Positions 35,229 to 44,360 of a stretch of DNA of 64,000 nucleotides are shown in pieces. The stretch comes from JAAXHF01 sp965242605 (GTDB lineage: Bacteria; Desulfobacterota; Binatia; Bin18). Under the pieces are notes generated by a model. It was not told where the DNA came from, searched no databases, and was given only the letters and a program-made list of their open reading frames with translations. Position numbers and translations under genes: made by a program. Within the stretch, counting starts at the first letter, position 1; each line of letters opens with the position of its first letter. The DNA is taken from contig CBDESS010000002.1 of the NCBI GenBank assembly GCA_965242605.1, forward strand, positions 620,001 to 684,000. The letters are read 5' to 3'.

Positions 35229-36542
35229 ATGGAAGCCTGGCAACACACCTGCAAAGATAAACTCATTTCCGCCGAGCAGGCGGCACAACTGACCAGATCC
35301 GGCCAACTCGTCCGGCTCCATATCGGCAAACCGCCTATTCCCATTCTTGACGCCTTGGCCAAGCGCAACGGCCAGCTTGAGCATGTCAGGCTGCTCCAGT
35401 GCTATCCGTTGTACAAGCACCCGATCTGGAACGAGCCGGGCTACGATTCATCCTTTCACCTGATTGTGGACTATGTGGGGGCCGGCTGCCGCCAGGGGAT
35501 GCTGCAACACTATGTGGACTTTCTGCCCCTGGATTATCCCCAGTACACCAAGCAGCTGGAGGCCGGGCGCACCAACACCTGGCAGGCCGATATCTTCTAC
35601 GGCGTGGTCTCTCCGCCAGACGAGCGCGGCTATTGCAGCTTCGGCAACGCCCTGTGGTACAACAAAGACGCGGCCCGGGCGGCCAAATGCTTTGTCGCCG
35701 AGGTCGATCCGACCTGTATCCGGACCCACGGCGATAACTGGATTCACGTCTCCGAGATTGACTATCTCGTTGAGGAAACCGCTCCCTTTCCGGTCGGAAC
35801 GGCTCCGCCACCGGCCGAAGAGCAGGGCACGCTTGAGGTGATCGGGGAGTTTGCCGCCAGTTTGATCCGTGACGGCGACACAGTCCAGATGGGCATCGGG
35901 GCTATCTCCGAGGCCATCGGCCTGTTTCTGATGGACCGCAACGACCTCGGCATCCATAGCGAGATCATGACCGCCAGCCATGTCGAGTTGGTCAAGCGCG
36001 GCGTTGCCACCGGCAAGTACAAAACAACCCACACGGGCAAAGCGGTGGCCGCTATGGTGGTGGGCGGGGCCGACCTGGAGTTTGTGGATAACAACCCGGT
36101 CTTTGAGTTGTACAGCGTGCTGTACACCAATTCCCTGCTGAATATCGCCGCTCAAAACCACCAGGTCGCGGTCAACAGCACCCTGGCCCTTGACCTGACC
36201 GGGCAGGCCGCGGCCGAATCACTCGGCCCCCAGATGTACTCGGGCATTGGCGGACAGATGACGTTTATGATGGGGGCCATGTATTCACCGGGCGGGCGTT
36301 CAATCATGGTCCTGCCATCCACGGCGAAGAGGGGACAAGTGTCCCGGATCGTTCCCATGCTTGAGCCGGGTAGCACGCTGACGACCCCCCGTCAGTATGC
36401 CGACTATGTGGTCACCGAGTTTGGCATGGTGAATCTCCAGGGCAAGACCCAGCGTCAGCGGGCCGAGGCCCTGATAGAGATTGCCCACCCGGATTTTCAG
36501 CCGGAACTCAAAGCCCGGGCCAAAAAGATGTTCTGGCCGTGA
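35229..36542 (+). CDS. Acetyl-CoA hydrolase/transferase family (4-hydroxybutyrate CoA-transferase-like)
   Basis: 437 residues of family I CoA-transferases. Segments seen: ISAEQAAQLTRSGQLVRL at the N-terminus, GVVSPPDERGYCSFGNAL, VQMGIGAISEAIGLFL with the glycine loop, LGIHSEIMTASHVELVKRGVATG including the region of the catalytic Glu (GIHSE), and TTPRQYADYVVTEFGMVNLQGKTQRQRAEALIEIAHPDF. It should move CoA between acetyl-CoA and an acid such as 4-hydroxybutyrate. ATG 35229 is preferred to ATG 35214 because GTGGAG precedes it at a proper distance. Confidence 0.92.
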   Translation: MEAWQHTCKDKLISAEQAAQLTRSGQLVRLHIGKPPIPILDALAKRNGQLEHVRLLQCYPLYKHPIWNEPGYDSSFHLIVDYVGAGCRQGMLQHYVDFLPLDYPQYTKQLEAGRTNTWQADIFYGVVSPPDERGYCSFGNALWYNKDAARAAKCFVAEVDPTCIRTHGDNWIHVSEIDYLVEETAPFPVGTAPPPAEEQGTLEVIGEFAASLIRDGDTVQMGIGAISEAIGLFLMDRNDLGIHSEIMTASHVELVKRGVATGKYKTTHTGKAVAAMVVGGADLEFVDNNPVFELYSVLYTNSLLNIAAQNHQVAVNSTLALDLTGQAAAESLGPQMYSGIGGQMTFMMGAMYSPGGRSIMVLPSTAKRGQVSRIVPMLEPGSTLTTPRQYADYVVTEFGMVNLQGKTQRQRAEALIEIAHPDFQPELKARAKKMFWP

Positions 36543-36553
36543 GGCCAGCATAC

Positions 36554-36577
36554 AAAAGGGCACGCTCTCGCGTGCCC
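36554..36577 (-). terminator. Rho-independent terminator after the SnoaL-like gene
   Basis: GGGCACGC and GCGTGCCC form a perfect 8-bp stem with a TCTC loop (36558-36577). On the minus strand it is followed by TTTT. It lies between two converging genes and may also stop plus-strand transcription. Confidence 0.75.
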
Positions 36578-36617
36578 TCAGTGCTCTCTAGGCCTGTCGT
36601 TGGGCCCGAAGTGCGGT

Positions 36618-37019
36618 TCAGCCGGCCAGCACATCGTTGGCGTGCATGGTATCGAGGTATTCGCGGACGGCCGTAACCTTGCCGTTTTCGCACTCAACCA
36701 GGAAGTGGTACAGGTTATTGTAGACCTTGCCGCTCGCGTGCTCACCGTAGGATTCGGCCTCGACCGCGACCCGGTTGCCCTCGGCGGTCACACCCTTGGC
36801 CATAATCTTCAAGCCCTTGGGCAGGGCGTCACCCATGCCTTGGAGCAGTTGGGTAAACTCGGCCTTGGTCTTTGTGCCGGCCAGCGGAAAGTTCCTGGGG
36901 TCGCCGGCGATCCACCATGTCGCGTTGTCTGCCATCGCGCCCAGGAGGGCTTCAGCATTGCCGGCAGACAGGTCTTCAAAGAAACCCAGCACCAGTTTTT
37001 TGTTCTCCTCTGCACTCAT
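36618..37019 (-). CDS. SnoaL/NTF2-like protein
   Basis: 133 residues. The cone-shaped NTF2-like fold is suggested by KKLVLGFFEDLSAGNAEALLGAMADNATWWIAGDP, AEFTQLLQGM, VAVEAESYGEHASGKVYNNLYHFLVEC, and VREYLDTMHANDVL. Family members are small-molecule isomerases, hydrolases or ligand-binding proteins; residues alone do not settle the role. GGAGGTCGCTCTG precedes ATG 37019. It converges with the preceding CoA-transferase and is followed by an intrinsic terminator. Confidence 0.88.
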   Translation of the reverse strand: MSAEENKKLVLGFFEDLSAGNAEALLGAMADNATWWIAGDPRNFPLAGTKTKAEFTQLLQGMGDALPKGLKIMAKGVTAEGNRVAVEAESYGEHASGKVYNNLYHFLVECENGKVTAVREYLDTMHANDVLAG

Positions 37020-37178
37020 CAGAGCGACCTCCTTTGTACGCCGCGGCGCACGGTTATGGGTGAATCTGTCTGCTTTATAGTCCATGTGGCCGGGGTTTGG
37101 CAACCGGGCGGCCACACGCTATAAGCGGAGCAGAGAAGGGCCGGCCCTTTCAACTGACACACAGAGGGGAGAGAACAC

Positions 37179-38003
37179 ATGCTGGAAACGATTGCTTCGG
37201 GCTATGGGCTGATTGAAGGGCCGCGGGTGGCCGGGGATGGAAACCTGTTCTTCAGCGATGTCACAAACGGCGGTGTGTACCGCCGCTCTCCGAGTGGAGA
37301 GATTTCAACAGTGGTCCCAAAGCGGCGGGGCGTGGGCGGGATTGCACTGCACGCCGACGGCGGGGTGGTTGTCTCTGGCAAGAACATCTGCCATGTCAGA
37401 GATGGGGCGAGCCGCGTCCTGTTTCAGCGCAAAGACATCCCCGGCTTTAACGACATCTTCACCGATAGCGCCGGCCGGGTCTATGCCGGGGCCTTGCGGT
37501 CCGACCCGTTCAAGCTCCAAAGCCAGACCCCGGGCGAGCTGTGGCGAATTGAAGCCGAGGGTCAGGCAACCGAGATGTACGGCAATATCGGCATTACCAA
37601 CGGCATTGGCGCGTCGCCAGACGGCAGACTGCTGTACCACGCCGACAGCGCGGTGAAACAGGTCATCGTGCATGACATCAGCGCGGACGGAACAGCAACC
37701 AATCGGCGGGTTTTTGCCACGCTCGACAAGGTTCCTGACGGCGTAGCGGTTGACGAGTCCGGCCGTGTCTGGGTGGCGGTCTATGGCGGGGGCTGCGCCA
37801 CCTGCTTTGCGCCCGACGGCACAGTTGACCATGTTGTCGAGGTGCCGGCCAAGGCCGTCACGAGTTTGTGTTTTGGCGGCCAGGACCGCCGCGACCTGTA
37901 CATTGTGACCGCCGACAACACCGAAGCGTCAGACCGCAAAGGCACAATTTTCCGCACCCGGGTGGATGTCCCCGGGCTGCCCGTTCCGCTGGCGACGGTG
38001 TGA
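37179..38003 (+). CDS. SMP-30/gluconolactonase-like beta-propeller hydrolase
   Basis: 274 residues. Repeating blade motifs: EGPRVAGDGNLFFSDV, GGIALHADGGVVVSG, GFNDIFTDSAGRVYAG, NGIGASPDGRLLYHADS, DGVAVDESGRVWVA, and TSLCFGGQDRRDLYIVT. These place the metal-binding Glu, Asn and Asp of SMP-30 lactonases. It likely opens a sugar or other lactone. GAGGGGAGAGAACAC precedes the start. It stands alone, divergent from the SnoaL-like gene. Confidence 0.9.
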   Translation: MLETIASGYGLIEGPRVAGDGNLFFSDVTNGGVYRRSPSGEISTVVPKRRGVGGIALHADGGVVVSGKNICHVRDGASRVLFQRKDIPGFNDIFTDSAGRVYAGALRSDPFKLQSQTPGELWRIEAEGQATEMYGNIGITNGIGASPDGRLLYHADSAVKQVIVHDISADGTATNRRVFATLDKVPDGVAVDESGRVWVAVYGGGCATCFAPDGTVDHVVEVPAKAVTSLCFGGQDRRDLYIVTADNTEASDRKGTIFRTRVDVPGLPVPLATV

Positions 38004-38351
38004 GCGATAATACAGCGTGAACAGGTGGGTGTCTCCACATTGGTCTGACGGTTGGTTCGCTGACGCCGCGTCCTCGTAGCGCCGGTATTCATCCCCACAG
38101 TCGCCAATCAGGCTGACATCGGAACTCGCCAATAAAATCTCCGGCCGGCCCATAATGGTCGGCCAGGTGCGAAAGCCTGCCGCATGATGGCCTGCTGTCC
38201 GGGCGCGAGCACGGCAGCCACCCAGCGCGGTGTCAAGTGGCACGCCCGCCCGCACCACTGACCCGGCTGAGGGTGCCGGCGTCCTACTGGCTTTTGCCCA
38301 CAAAGGTGGGTATTCTAGTGCGGTGTAAGCGGACAGGGAGGGGGGTTGAGG
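38004..38351. other. Intergenic region without a recognised gene
   Basis: About 350 bases. A minus-strand frame crosses it (through about 38020-38360), but it lacks a ribosome site and no part is family-like to me. GGGAGGGGGG before 38352 serves the next gene. I see no clear promoter or terminator. Confidence 0.4.
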
Positions 38352-38903
38352 ATGAGCGAGAGGCACGAAGCGAGCCGTCCCTTACCAGAGTCACCACACT
38401 ACTGCACGCAGAGCGCCGTTGCTTCCGTCTTCTGGCGCACGGCGCTGTGCGTTCTCGCCCTCGTCCTTGGTGTGGCCGGCCACGCGCTGGCCGGACCGCT
38501 GGACGAACTCTCAGACCACACCGCACAGGGAGCCGCCGAGCCTGGCGAGTCAGACCTGTTTGGCGATCCGCTGGACGGCCGCCTGGGGGAGCAGCTGCAC
38601 GAATGGTCCGGGCCGGCACTGCGGCTCGGTTTCAGCTTTGTCGCCGGCTTCAGCATCGGTTATGCCCTGGCCTTTTTTCTGAAGCTCACGCTCGCGTTTG
38701 CCGGTGGCCTGCTGGCACTCCTGTTCGGCTTGCAGTATGTCGGCTTGGTTGAGGTGAACTGGCCTGGTATCACTGCCTATTACGACTCGGCGACGGCTTG
38801 GCTGCGGCCCCACGCCGGCAGTTTCCGGGAGTTTATCGTCCGCAATGGACCGTCCGTTGGCATGGCCGGCCTTGGCCTGATGCTTGGCCTGAGGAAAAAA
38901 TAG
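38352..38903 (+). CDS. FUN14-family membrane protein
   Basis: 183 residues. A hydrophobic segment at about residues 26-44 (FWRTALCVLALVLGVAGHALA) is a signal or first membrane helix. The FUN14 domain follows: FSFVAGFSIGYALAFFLKLTLAFAGGLLALLFGLQYVGLVEVNW, then SVGMAGLGLMLGLRKK at the C-terminus. FUN14 proteins are small membrane proteins; bacterial functions are unknown. ATG 38352 follows a GGAGGGGGG stretch. It is almost adjacent to the next gene (ATG at 38906). Confidence 0.82.
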   Translation: MSERHEASRPLPESPHYCTQSAVASVFWRTALCVLALVLGVAGHALAGPLDELSDHTAQGAAEPGESDLFGDPLDGRLGEQLHEWSGPALRLGFSFVAGFSIGYALAFFLKLTLAFAGGLLALLFGLQYVGLVEVNWPGITAYYDSATAWLRPHAGSFREFIVRNGPSVGMAGLGLMLGLRKK

Positions 38904-38905
38904 CG

Positions 38906-39616
38906 ATGGCGAACTTTCGGACCCATGTGGCGGTGGCCGCGGTCGGCAGCGGGCTGTTGTCTACGGTCTGTCTGGGGGCCGGGGTAGCGGGTCCGGGCGA
39001 GGTGATGGCCCTGTCGGTGGTCGGAACGCTGGGCGGGATTCTGCCCGATATTGACTCGGACCATTCCAGCCCGATCAAGATGCTGTTCACCGCCCTGGGT
39101 TTTGTGACCGCCTTCCTGGTCGTCTTCGCCCATGTGGAGCGCTATTCCACCCTTGAACTGTGGCTGTTGTGGCTGCTCGTTTACGCCTGTATCCGCTACC
39201 CGGCGTGGCTGGTCTTTACCCGCTTTACCGTCCATCGGGGAGTATTTCATTCGCTGGTGGCCGGGCTGTTTTTTGGCTTGCTGATGACCAACCTGAGTGC
39301 GCTGGTCTTTGCCTGTCGCCCGCTGTTGGCCTGGATCATGGGCGCTTTTGTGTGGTTTGGCTACACGCTCCATCTGCTGCTGGACGAACTCTTCAGCGTT
39401 GATTTCATGAACACACGGCTCAAGCGTTCGTTTGGCACAGCGCTCAAGGTGGTTGATTATGGCAATCCCGGAGCTTCGGCAGCAATGGTCGGGGCGGTCT
39501 GTGTCCTGTATCTCATCAGCCCGGACGCCGGCTCCTTTGCCGACATCTTTTTGAACGAAGAGATATACAAGAATATGTATAGCCGGTTCTGGCCCAAGGC
39601 CGGCCTGTTTCGCTGA
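38906..39616 (+). CDS. Membrane-bound metal-dependent hydrolase (DUF457/YdjM-like)
   Basis: 236 residues. MANFRTHVAVA begins the family, followed by GGILPDIDSDHSSPIK with the D-D-H metal motif and FTVHRGVFHSLVAGL. Five or more hydrophobic helices follow, e.g. LELWLLWLLVYACI. YdjM-like proteins are predicted metal-dependent membrane hydrolases, probably acting on lipids or phospho-compounds. ATG 38906 is two bases after the FUN14 stop, so the two are co-translated. The open frame upstream only overlaps the FUN14 gene. Confidence 0.85.
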   Translation: MANFRTHVAVAAVGSGLLSTVCLGAGVAGPGEVMALSVVGTLGGILPDIDSDHSSPIKMLFTALGFVTAFLVVFAHVERYSTLELWLLWLLVYACIRYPAWLVFTRFTVHRGVFHSLVAGLFFGLLMTNLSALVFACRPLLAWIMGAFVWFGYTLHLLLDELFSVDFMNTRLKRSFGTALKVVDYGNPGASAAMVGAVCVLYLISPDAGSFADIFLNEEIYKNMYSRFWPKAGLFR

Positions 39617-39635
39617 GGGCCGGGCAAGCTCCGAA

Positions 39636-40802
39636 TCAGGCCGTTTTGCTCAACAAGCGCTGCCGAAGTGTGGTGTCCGTCGCCAGATCGACCGCAGTCC
39701 AGGCCAGAGCCAGCGCCCCGTCAACCAGCGCTTTTTCCGCGGCTGGGCTGATGCAGTGGGCGGCAAACTCGGGCTGGTGGTTGACAGCCGGCAGCGAGTC
39801 AATGCCGATGGCCGGGTGAATAGACGGCAGGGCCAGCGAGACATTGCCCATGTCGGTTGAGCCGGCCGACTTCTCGAGGCTGGGTCCTGAGTCCGGGAAG
39901 CTGCGGCCCAGGGCTTCGGCGTTGCGCTGGTAGGCGGCGGCGATATCCGGGTCGTGGTGCATTTCGGCGTAAGGTTTCTCGCCGCCAACGATCTCCAGGC
40001 CGGAGCCGGTTGCCAGGGCCCCGGCTTCAAAACAGCGCCGGACTTTTTCCTTGATCTCGGCCAAGTCTTCAATCGTCTTGGCCCGCACAATATAGCGGGC
40101 CACCGTGCGGGCCGGAATCACGTTCGGCGCGTCCCCGCCTTTGGTAATAATGCCGTGAATACGGTCGCTGGGGCGGATGTGTTGGCGCAGCAGACCAATG
40201 GCCGTTTGGGCAACGGTCAGCGCATCCGCAGCGTTGATGCCGCGCTCGGGGAACGCCGAAGCGTGGGCCTCTTTGCCGGTGTAGCACACGTCAAACATGG
40301 AGGCGGCGATAATCGGAAACTCCACAATGTCTACCGGGGCCGGATGCACCATCATGGCCGCGTGGAGGCCGCGAAAGCCGCCGCGTTCCAAGAGCATGAT
40401 CTTCCCCCCGCCGTCGCACACCTCCTCCGCCGGCGTGCCAATCACGCTGACCGTCAGCCCGACCTCATCGGCAATGTTGGCCGCGGCAATGCCCGCCCCA
40501 AGGCCCATAGCGGCGATCACATTATGCCCGCAGGCATGGCCGATCTCGGGCAGACAGTCGTACTCGGCGCAAATGCCGATGTGCAGTGGCCCGCTGCCGG
40601 CCCGCGCCACAAACGCGGTCGGCATATCGCAGATGCCGGTCTCAACCTGAAAGCCGGCGTTGGCCAGGCTCTCCGATAGCCAGGCCGCGGCTTTTTCTTC
40701 TTCGTACCCCAACTCAGGGTTGGCATGAATCCGGCGGCTGAGTGCAATCAACTCGTCGCGGACACTCTTAAGGCGTTCTTGGGCTCCGGCTTTTGCGTCC
40801 AT
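39636..40802 (-). CDS. M20-family amidohydrolase
   Basis: 388 residues. Zinc ligands and the catalytic region are visible: ICAEYDCLPEIGHACGHN, GTPAEEVCDGGGK, and AAMMVHPA. The dimerisation domain includes GKEAHASAFPERGINAADA. The C-terminal STDMGNVSLALPSIHPAIGI is typical. Family members hydrolyse N-acyl amino acids or p-aminobenzoyl-glutamate. ATG 40802 gives MDAKAGAQERLKSVRDELI; further upstream the frame is open but carries no family sequence. It is divergent from the S4-domain gene. Confidence 0.92.
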   Translation of the reverse strand: MDAKAGAQERLKSVRDELIALSRRIHANPELGYEEEKAAAWLSESLANAGFQVETGICDMPTAFVARAGSGPLHIGICAEYDCLPEIGHACGHNVIAAMGLGAGIAAANIADEVGLTVSVIGTPAEEVCDGGGKIMLLERGGFRGLHAAMMVHPAPVDIVEFPIIAASMFDVCYTGKEAHASAFPERGINAADALTVAQTAIGLLRQHIRPSDRIHGIITKGGDAPNVIPARTVARYIVRAKTIEDLAEIKEKVRRCFEAGALATGSGLEIVGGEKPYAEMHHDPDIAAAYQRNAEALGRSFPDSGPSLEKSAGSTDMGNVSLALPSIHPAIGIDSLPAVNHQPEFAAHCISPAAEKALVDGALALAWTAVDLATDTTLRQRLLSKTA

Positions 40803-40992
40803 GCTGTCCTCCCGCCCGGTGTCAAGACTGAGACGCGAGGCTAGCACGCTGGGCTGAGCGAGGCAATAATTTTTTGGTTGACCCATGCCTGTGTTGCAGT
40901 TCCAGTGGGATTGTGCTTTGAAATGAGCAGCAAAGGAGGACCCCGCGTGATGCTTTCTCCAGCCGTACTTGACGCCTGCGGAAGCTGAGCCA
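40803..40992. other. Divergent intergenic region
   Basis: 190 bases between two divergent genes. GGGAGGACAGC before 40802 is the ribosome site of the M20 gene. TTGACACCGGGCGGGAGG on the minus strand lies too close to that start to be a typical -35. No other feature stands out. Confidence 0.35.
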
Positions 40993-41391
40993 ATGGCCAG
41001 GCCTTCTGCCGCTCCGCCCGTCGCCGCGGTCCGCCTTGACCGCTGGCTGTGGGCCACCCGCCTGTACAAAAGCCGCTCGCTGGCCGCCGACGCCTGCGAC
41101 GGGGGCAAGGTCAAGGTCAACGGACAGACCGCCAAACCGCACAAGCCGGTCCGGGCTGGGGATGTGGTAAGCGTCACCCATCCGGCGGGCCGCAAAGAGT
41201 TCATGGTCGTCGCCCTGGCCGAGCGGCGTGGCCCGGCCTCTGAGGCGCGCCTGTTGTACGAAGACCATTCTCCGCCACCTCCGTCTGGCCAGGAGCGGAG
41301 CGCCTTTGCGCCGCAATTTCGGCCCCACGGCGTGGGCCGACCGGCCAAACGCGAGCGACGCCAGCTCGAGAAAGTGCGCGGACGGAGGTAG
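40993..41391 (+). CDS. S4-domain RNA-binding protein (Hsp15-like)
   Basis: 132 residues. The S4 fold starts at VRLDRWLWATRLYKSRSLAADACDGGKVKVNGQTAKPHKPVRAGD, matching Hsp15. It continues with a basic C-terminus ending in RRQLEKVRGRR. Hsp15 recycles peptidyl-tRNA on free 50S subunits after stress. ATG 40993 starts MARPSAAPPVAAV, an Ala/Pro-rich leader; the start could be earlier at a TTG. It lies four bases before the threonine aldolase start, so they share a transcript. Confidence 0.9.
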   Translation: MARPSAAPPVAAVRLDRWLWATRLYKSRSLAADACDGGKVKVNGQTAKPHKPVRAGDVVSVTHPAGRKEFMVVALAERRGPASEARLLYEDHSPPPPSGQERSAFAPQFRPHGVGRPAKRERRQLEKVRGRR

Positions 41392-41395
41392 GCGT

Positions 41396-42442
41396 ATGAT
41401 CGATTTGCGCAGCGACACCGTCACCCTGCCCAGCCCGGCCATGCGCCGAGCCATTGCCGAGGCCGAGTTGGGCGATGACGTGATGTCCGAAGACCCCAGC
41501 GTCAACCGTCTCGAAGCCCTGGCCGCCGAGTTGCTGGGCAAAGAGGCCGCGCTGCTGGTGGCCAGCGGGACAATGGGCAATCTCGTCTCGGTGCTGAGTC
41601 ACTGTCGGCGTGGCGCAGAGGTGATTGTGGGCGATCAGGCCCACATCTACCACTATGAGGCAGGGGGGGTTTCGGCTTTGGGCGGCTGCGTGTTCCATCC
41701 GGTGTCGACCGGGCGGTTTGGTGAACTGGCCGTCGGTGAGCTGGAGCGGGCGGTTCGACCGGCCGCGAGCGATATGCACGCCGCGCCGGCCGGGGTGCTG
41801 TGCCTGGAAAACACCCATAACCGGTGCGGTGGCACGGTCTTGTCCGGGTCCTATCTGGAGTCGGTCCGAGCCCTGGCCGACCGCCTCGGCCTGCCGATTC
41901 ATCTCGATGGCTCGCGGATTTTTAACGCCGCGGTAGCCCGTGGCTGTAGTGTCAAAGAACTGGTCCGTCAGTCTGACTCGGTGCAGTTCTGTCTGTCCAA
42001 GGGCTTGGCCGCCCCGGTTGGGTCGTTGGTGTGCGGCAGGGCAGAGTTTATCGCCCGGGCCCGGCGCTACCGCAAGATGCTCGGCGGCGGGATGCGCCAG
42101 GCCGGCATTATTGCTGCGGCCGGCATTGTGGCCCTGACCGAAATGGTTGACCGCCTCAGAGAAGATCACACCAACGCCCGGCTGCTGGCCCACGCGCTGG
42201 CCGAGCTGCCCGGCCTCCGGCTTGATCTGGAAACCGTCCAGACCAACCTGGTGATGTTTCGGGTCGCGGCCGGCGCACTTGACGAGGGCGTGTTCGTCGC
42301 CCGGCTGGCTGAGGCCGGGGTCAGGCTCGGAGACCTGGGCCAGGGGCGTTTGCGGGCAGTGACCCACTATGGACTGACCGCGCAACATATCCACGACGCC
42401 GTGCGGATTATTGGTATGGTGTGGAAAGCGTTGAGGGGGTAA
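41396..42442 (+). CDS. L-threonine aldolase (low-specificity)
   Basis: 348 residues of PLP fold-type I. It cleaves threonine or allo-threonine to glycine and acetaldehyde. Marks: MIDLRSDTVTLPS, DDVMSEDPSVNRLE, ENTHNRCGGTVL, and HLDGSRIFNAAVA. The PLP lysine is in VQFCLSKGLAAPVGS (about residue 200). GGAGGTAGGCGT precedes ATG 41396. The S4-domain gene lies four bases upstream and a VOC gene begins about 45 bases downstream. Confidence 0.93.
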   Translation: MIDLRSDTVTLPSPAMRRAIAEAELGDDVMSEDPSVNRLEALAAELLGKEAALLVASGTMGNLVSVLSHCRRGAEVIVGDQAHIYHYEAGGVSALGGCVFHPVSTGRFGELAVGELERAVRPAASDMHAAPAGVLCLENTHNRCGGTVLSGSYLESVRALADRLGLPIHLDGSRIFNAAVARGCSVKELVRQSDSVQFCLSKGLAAPVGSLVCGRAEFIARARRYRKMLGGGMRQAGIIAAAGIVALTEMVDRLREDHTNARLLAHALAELPGLRLDLETVQTNLVMFRVAAGALDEGVFVARLAEAGVRLGDLGQGRLRAVTHYGLTAQHIHDAVRIIGMVWKALRG

Positions 42443-42485
42443 ACACGCCGCCTGCCCTTGCCTGAACCCCACAGGAGGAAAGCCG

Positions 42486-42895
42486 ATGCTCACAGGCATT
42501 GATAACCTTGGCGTGGCAGTGCCCGACTTGGCCGGTTCGGTCGCTTTTTATGAAAAGTCGGGTTTTCACAAAGGCGATGAGTACGAGGCCGGGGTGAGGG
42601 GCTGTACAATGAGCTCGGGGGCCGTGGTCTTGTTTCTGTTTCAGACCAGGCAGACCAGGCCCCAAGCCGTCCACCGAGAGACCAGTCTGGCCCACAATCC
42701 GCCCGGCCTTGACCATATCAGCTTCCTGGTTGGGGACGTGAAGCAGCCCTGCGCCGAGTGCCGGGCCAGGGGAATCGCCTTCCCGGGCGATCCTGAAGAT
42801 CAGACTGGGGGGCCAGGATTGTGGGCTTCAAAGACCCCGACGGCACTCATCTGTATTTCTTGCAATATCTCTCAGAGGAAAGGAGTCGCGTATGA
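42486..42895 (+). pseudogene. VOC-family (glyoxalase-like) gene with one frameshift
   Basis: The first frame reads MLTGIDNLGVAVPDLAGSVA and later GLDHISFLVGDVKQPCAECR. In the run of six G at about 42808-42813 the family sequence moves to another frame: GARIVGFKDPDGTHLYFLQ, ending at TGA 42893-42895. Joined, it is a normal VOC protein of about 136 residues. The corrected stop overlaps the phosphotriesterase ATG (ATGA), the usual sign of translational coupling. This makes a sequencing error or a very recent mutation likely. As written, the first frame runs on out of family to 42995. Confidence 0.85.
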
Positions 42896-43863
42896 CGACC
42901 ATTCATACCGTAACCGGGACGTGTACGCCCGAGGACCTGGGGTTTACCCTGATCCACGAACATCTGACCGCCGGCTTTCCCGGCTGGGAGTTTGACAATG
43001 CCGGCTTTGACCGCCCGGGTGAGATGGCCAGCGTGGTTGGTAAGCTCACGCAGATTAAAGAGTTGGGCGTCACCTCGCTCGTTGATCCCTGCCCGATGGA
43101 GCTTGGCCGGGACCCGGAGTTTGCCCTTGAGGCGGCAGAAAAGTCGGGCGTGCAGATCATCATGGCGACCGGCCTGTACAACGAGGCACTGGGTATTCCG
43201 CCCCACTTTCGCAGCCTGGATGCCGACGCCATTGCCGAGGTCTATGAGCGCGAGTTGACCGAGGGCATGAACAGCACCGGGATCAGACCGGGCATTATCA
43301 AGACGGCTACCGGGGGGATTCCGGGCATGACGGAGACCGCGACCGACATCGCCCCGTGTGAGGAGACCTGTCTGCGGGCCGCGGCCCGAGCCCACAAGGC
43401 GACCGGCGCTCCGATCCTGTGCCACAACGACGAACTCGGGCCGCTGGGGCGTCAGACGCTCGACATCTTTGAGGCTGAGGGCGTGGATTTTAACAGCGTG
43501 CTGATCGGTCATGCCTGTGGCGTGGGCGACATGCGCTACTACTTCGACATCCTGGAGCGGGGTGCCTGGATCGGTTTTGACCGCTTCGGCATAGAGACGA
43601 TCGCCTCGGACAAGATGCGCTTGGCCTCGCTGATCGGCCTGCTGGCGGTCGGCTTTGACCGCATCATGCTCTCCCACGACCATGTGAGCTGCTGGCTGGG
43701 TCGGGTCAGCGACGACTGGCAGAAGTTCATAGACGCCTGCCCCAACTGGGGCTACTCTCATATCATGAAGAACATCCTGCCCCAGCTCAGCAAAGCCGGA
43801 GTGAGTGAGGGCACAATTCGGACGCTGACGGTAGAGAACCCCAGGAGTTATTTTGGTGGCTAG
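42892..43863 (+). CDS. Phosphotriesterase-family metal hydrolase
   Basis: 323 residues of the amidohydrolase TIM barrel. Metal ligands and bridging residues: HEHL at about residue 23, the carbamylated-Lys candidate in IIKTATGG, His in PILCHNDE and VLIGHAC, and Asp in LSHDH. The family includes lactonases, phosphotriesterases and resiniferatoxin-binding-like proteins. With a VOC protein and CoA-transferases nearby, a lactonase role is reasonable inference. ATG 42892 overlaps the corrected VOC stop. The stop overlaps the following small gene's GTG region. Confidence 0.92.
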   Translation: MTTIHTVTGTCTPEDLGFTLIHEHLTAGFPGWEFDNAGFDRPGEMASVVGKLTQIKELGVTSLVDPCPMELGRDPEFALEAAEKSGVQIIMATGLYNEALGIPPHFRSLDADAIAEVYERELTEGMNSTGIRPGIIKTATGGIPGMTETATDIAPCEETCLRAAARAHKATGAPILCHNDELGPLGRQTLDIFEAEGVDFNSVLIGHACGVGDMRYYFDILERGAWIGFDRFGIETIASDKMRLASLIGLLAVGFDRIMLSHDHVSCWLGRVSDDWQKFIDACPNWGYSHIMKNILPQLSKAGVSEGTIRTLTVENPRSYFGG

Positions 43864-44356
43864 GAACAAAGCGGTTTGGCCGCTGGGCATCGGGCTGGCC
43901 GTGGCCCTGGCCGTGCTGACCGTGCTGCAAGAAGAGGCCCCCGCTCCTCCGTCCCGTCAGGACACCGCCCAGGACACCCCCTCTGATGAGCGTGCGGCCG
44001 GCCAGGCGAAGAGCGGCCCTCCGCCCGCCCCGGCTGCCAGACCGCGGCCGGTCAGCCGGGCCGAAACGCAGGTCGGGCTTGACCCGAGCACGGGCCGGTT
44101 GCTGCCCCCCACCCCGGCTCAGAGAACATCGCTGGCCGATGCGCTGCGCAGGCAGTTTGCCCCTGTCAGACACGCGCCGGACTCTTTCGCCGACGGAACG
44201 ATTTCTGTCGTGGTCGCGACGGAGCGTCTGAACTTCTCCGTCGCCCGGGTCAACGAGCGGGGATTGCCGGAGATGAGCTGCGTGCCGGGTCTGAAGCAGG
44301 CGGCGACTGTTCTTGAAACGGACGGGTACAGCGGGCCCCTGCGGGCGGAGGATTAA
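43853..44356 (+). CDS. Exported small protein before the PA-domain protease
   Basis: 167 residues. An N-terminal hydrophobic segment (about residues 9-25) acts as signal or anchor. A Pro/Ala-rich linker follows, then FADGTISVVVATERLNFSVARVNERGLPEMSCVPG. This last module resembles a short secreted domain I recall as post-PEP-CTERM-1-like; the assignment is tentative. The start is GTG 43853, inside the phosphotriesterase end. The stop TAA lies three bases before the next gene's GTG start, so the pair is co-translated and probably functionally linked. Confidence 0.65.
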   Translation: MVARNKAVWPLGIGLAVALAVLTVLQEEAPAPPSRQDTAQDTPSDERAAGQAKSGPPPAPAARPRPVSRAETQVGLDPSTGRLLPPTPAQRTSLADALRRQFAPVRHAPDSFADGTISVVVATERLNFSVARVNERGLPEMSCVPGLKQAATVLETDGYSGPLRAED

Positions 44357-44360
44357 TGCA

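Noticed and set aside
37929..38366. Minus-strand frame across the gap before the FUN14 gene
   Set aside because: No ribosome site, no recognisable domain, and it overlaps both the SMP-30 gene end and the FUN14 gene start.
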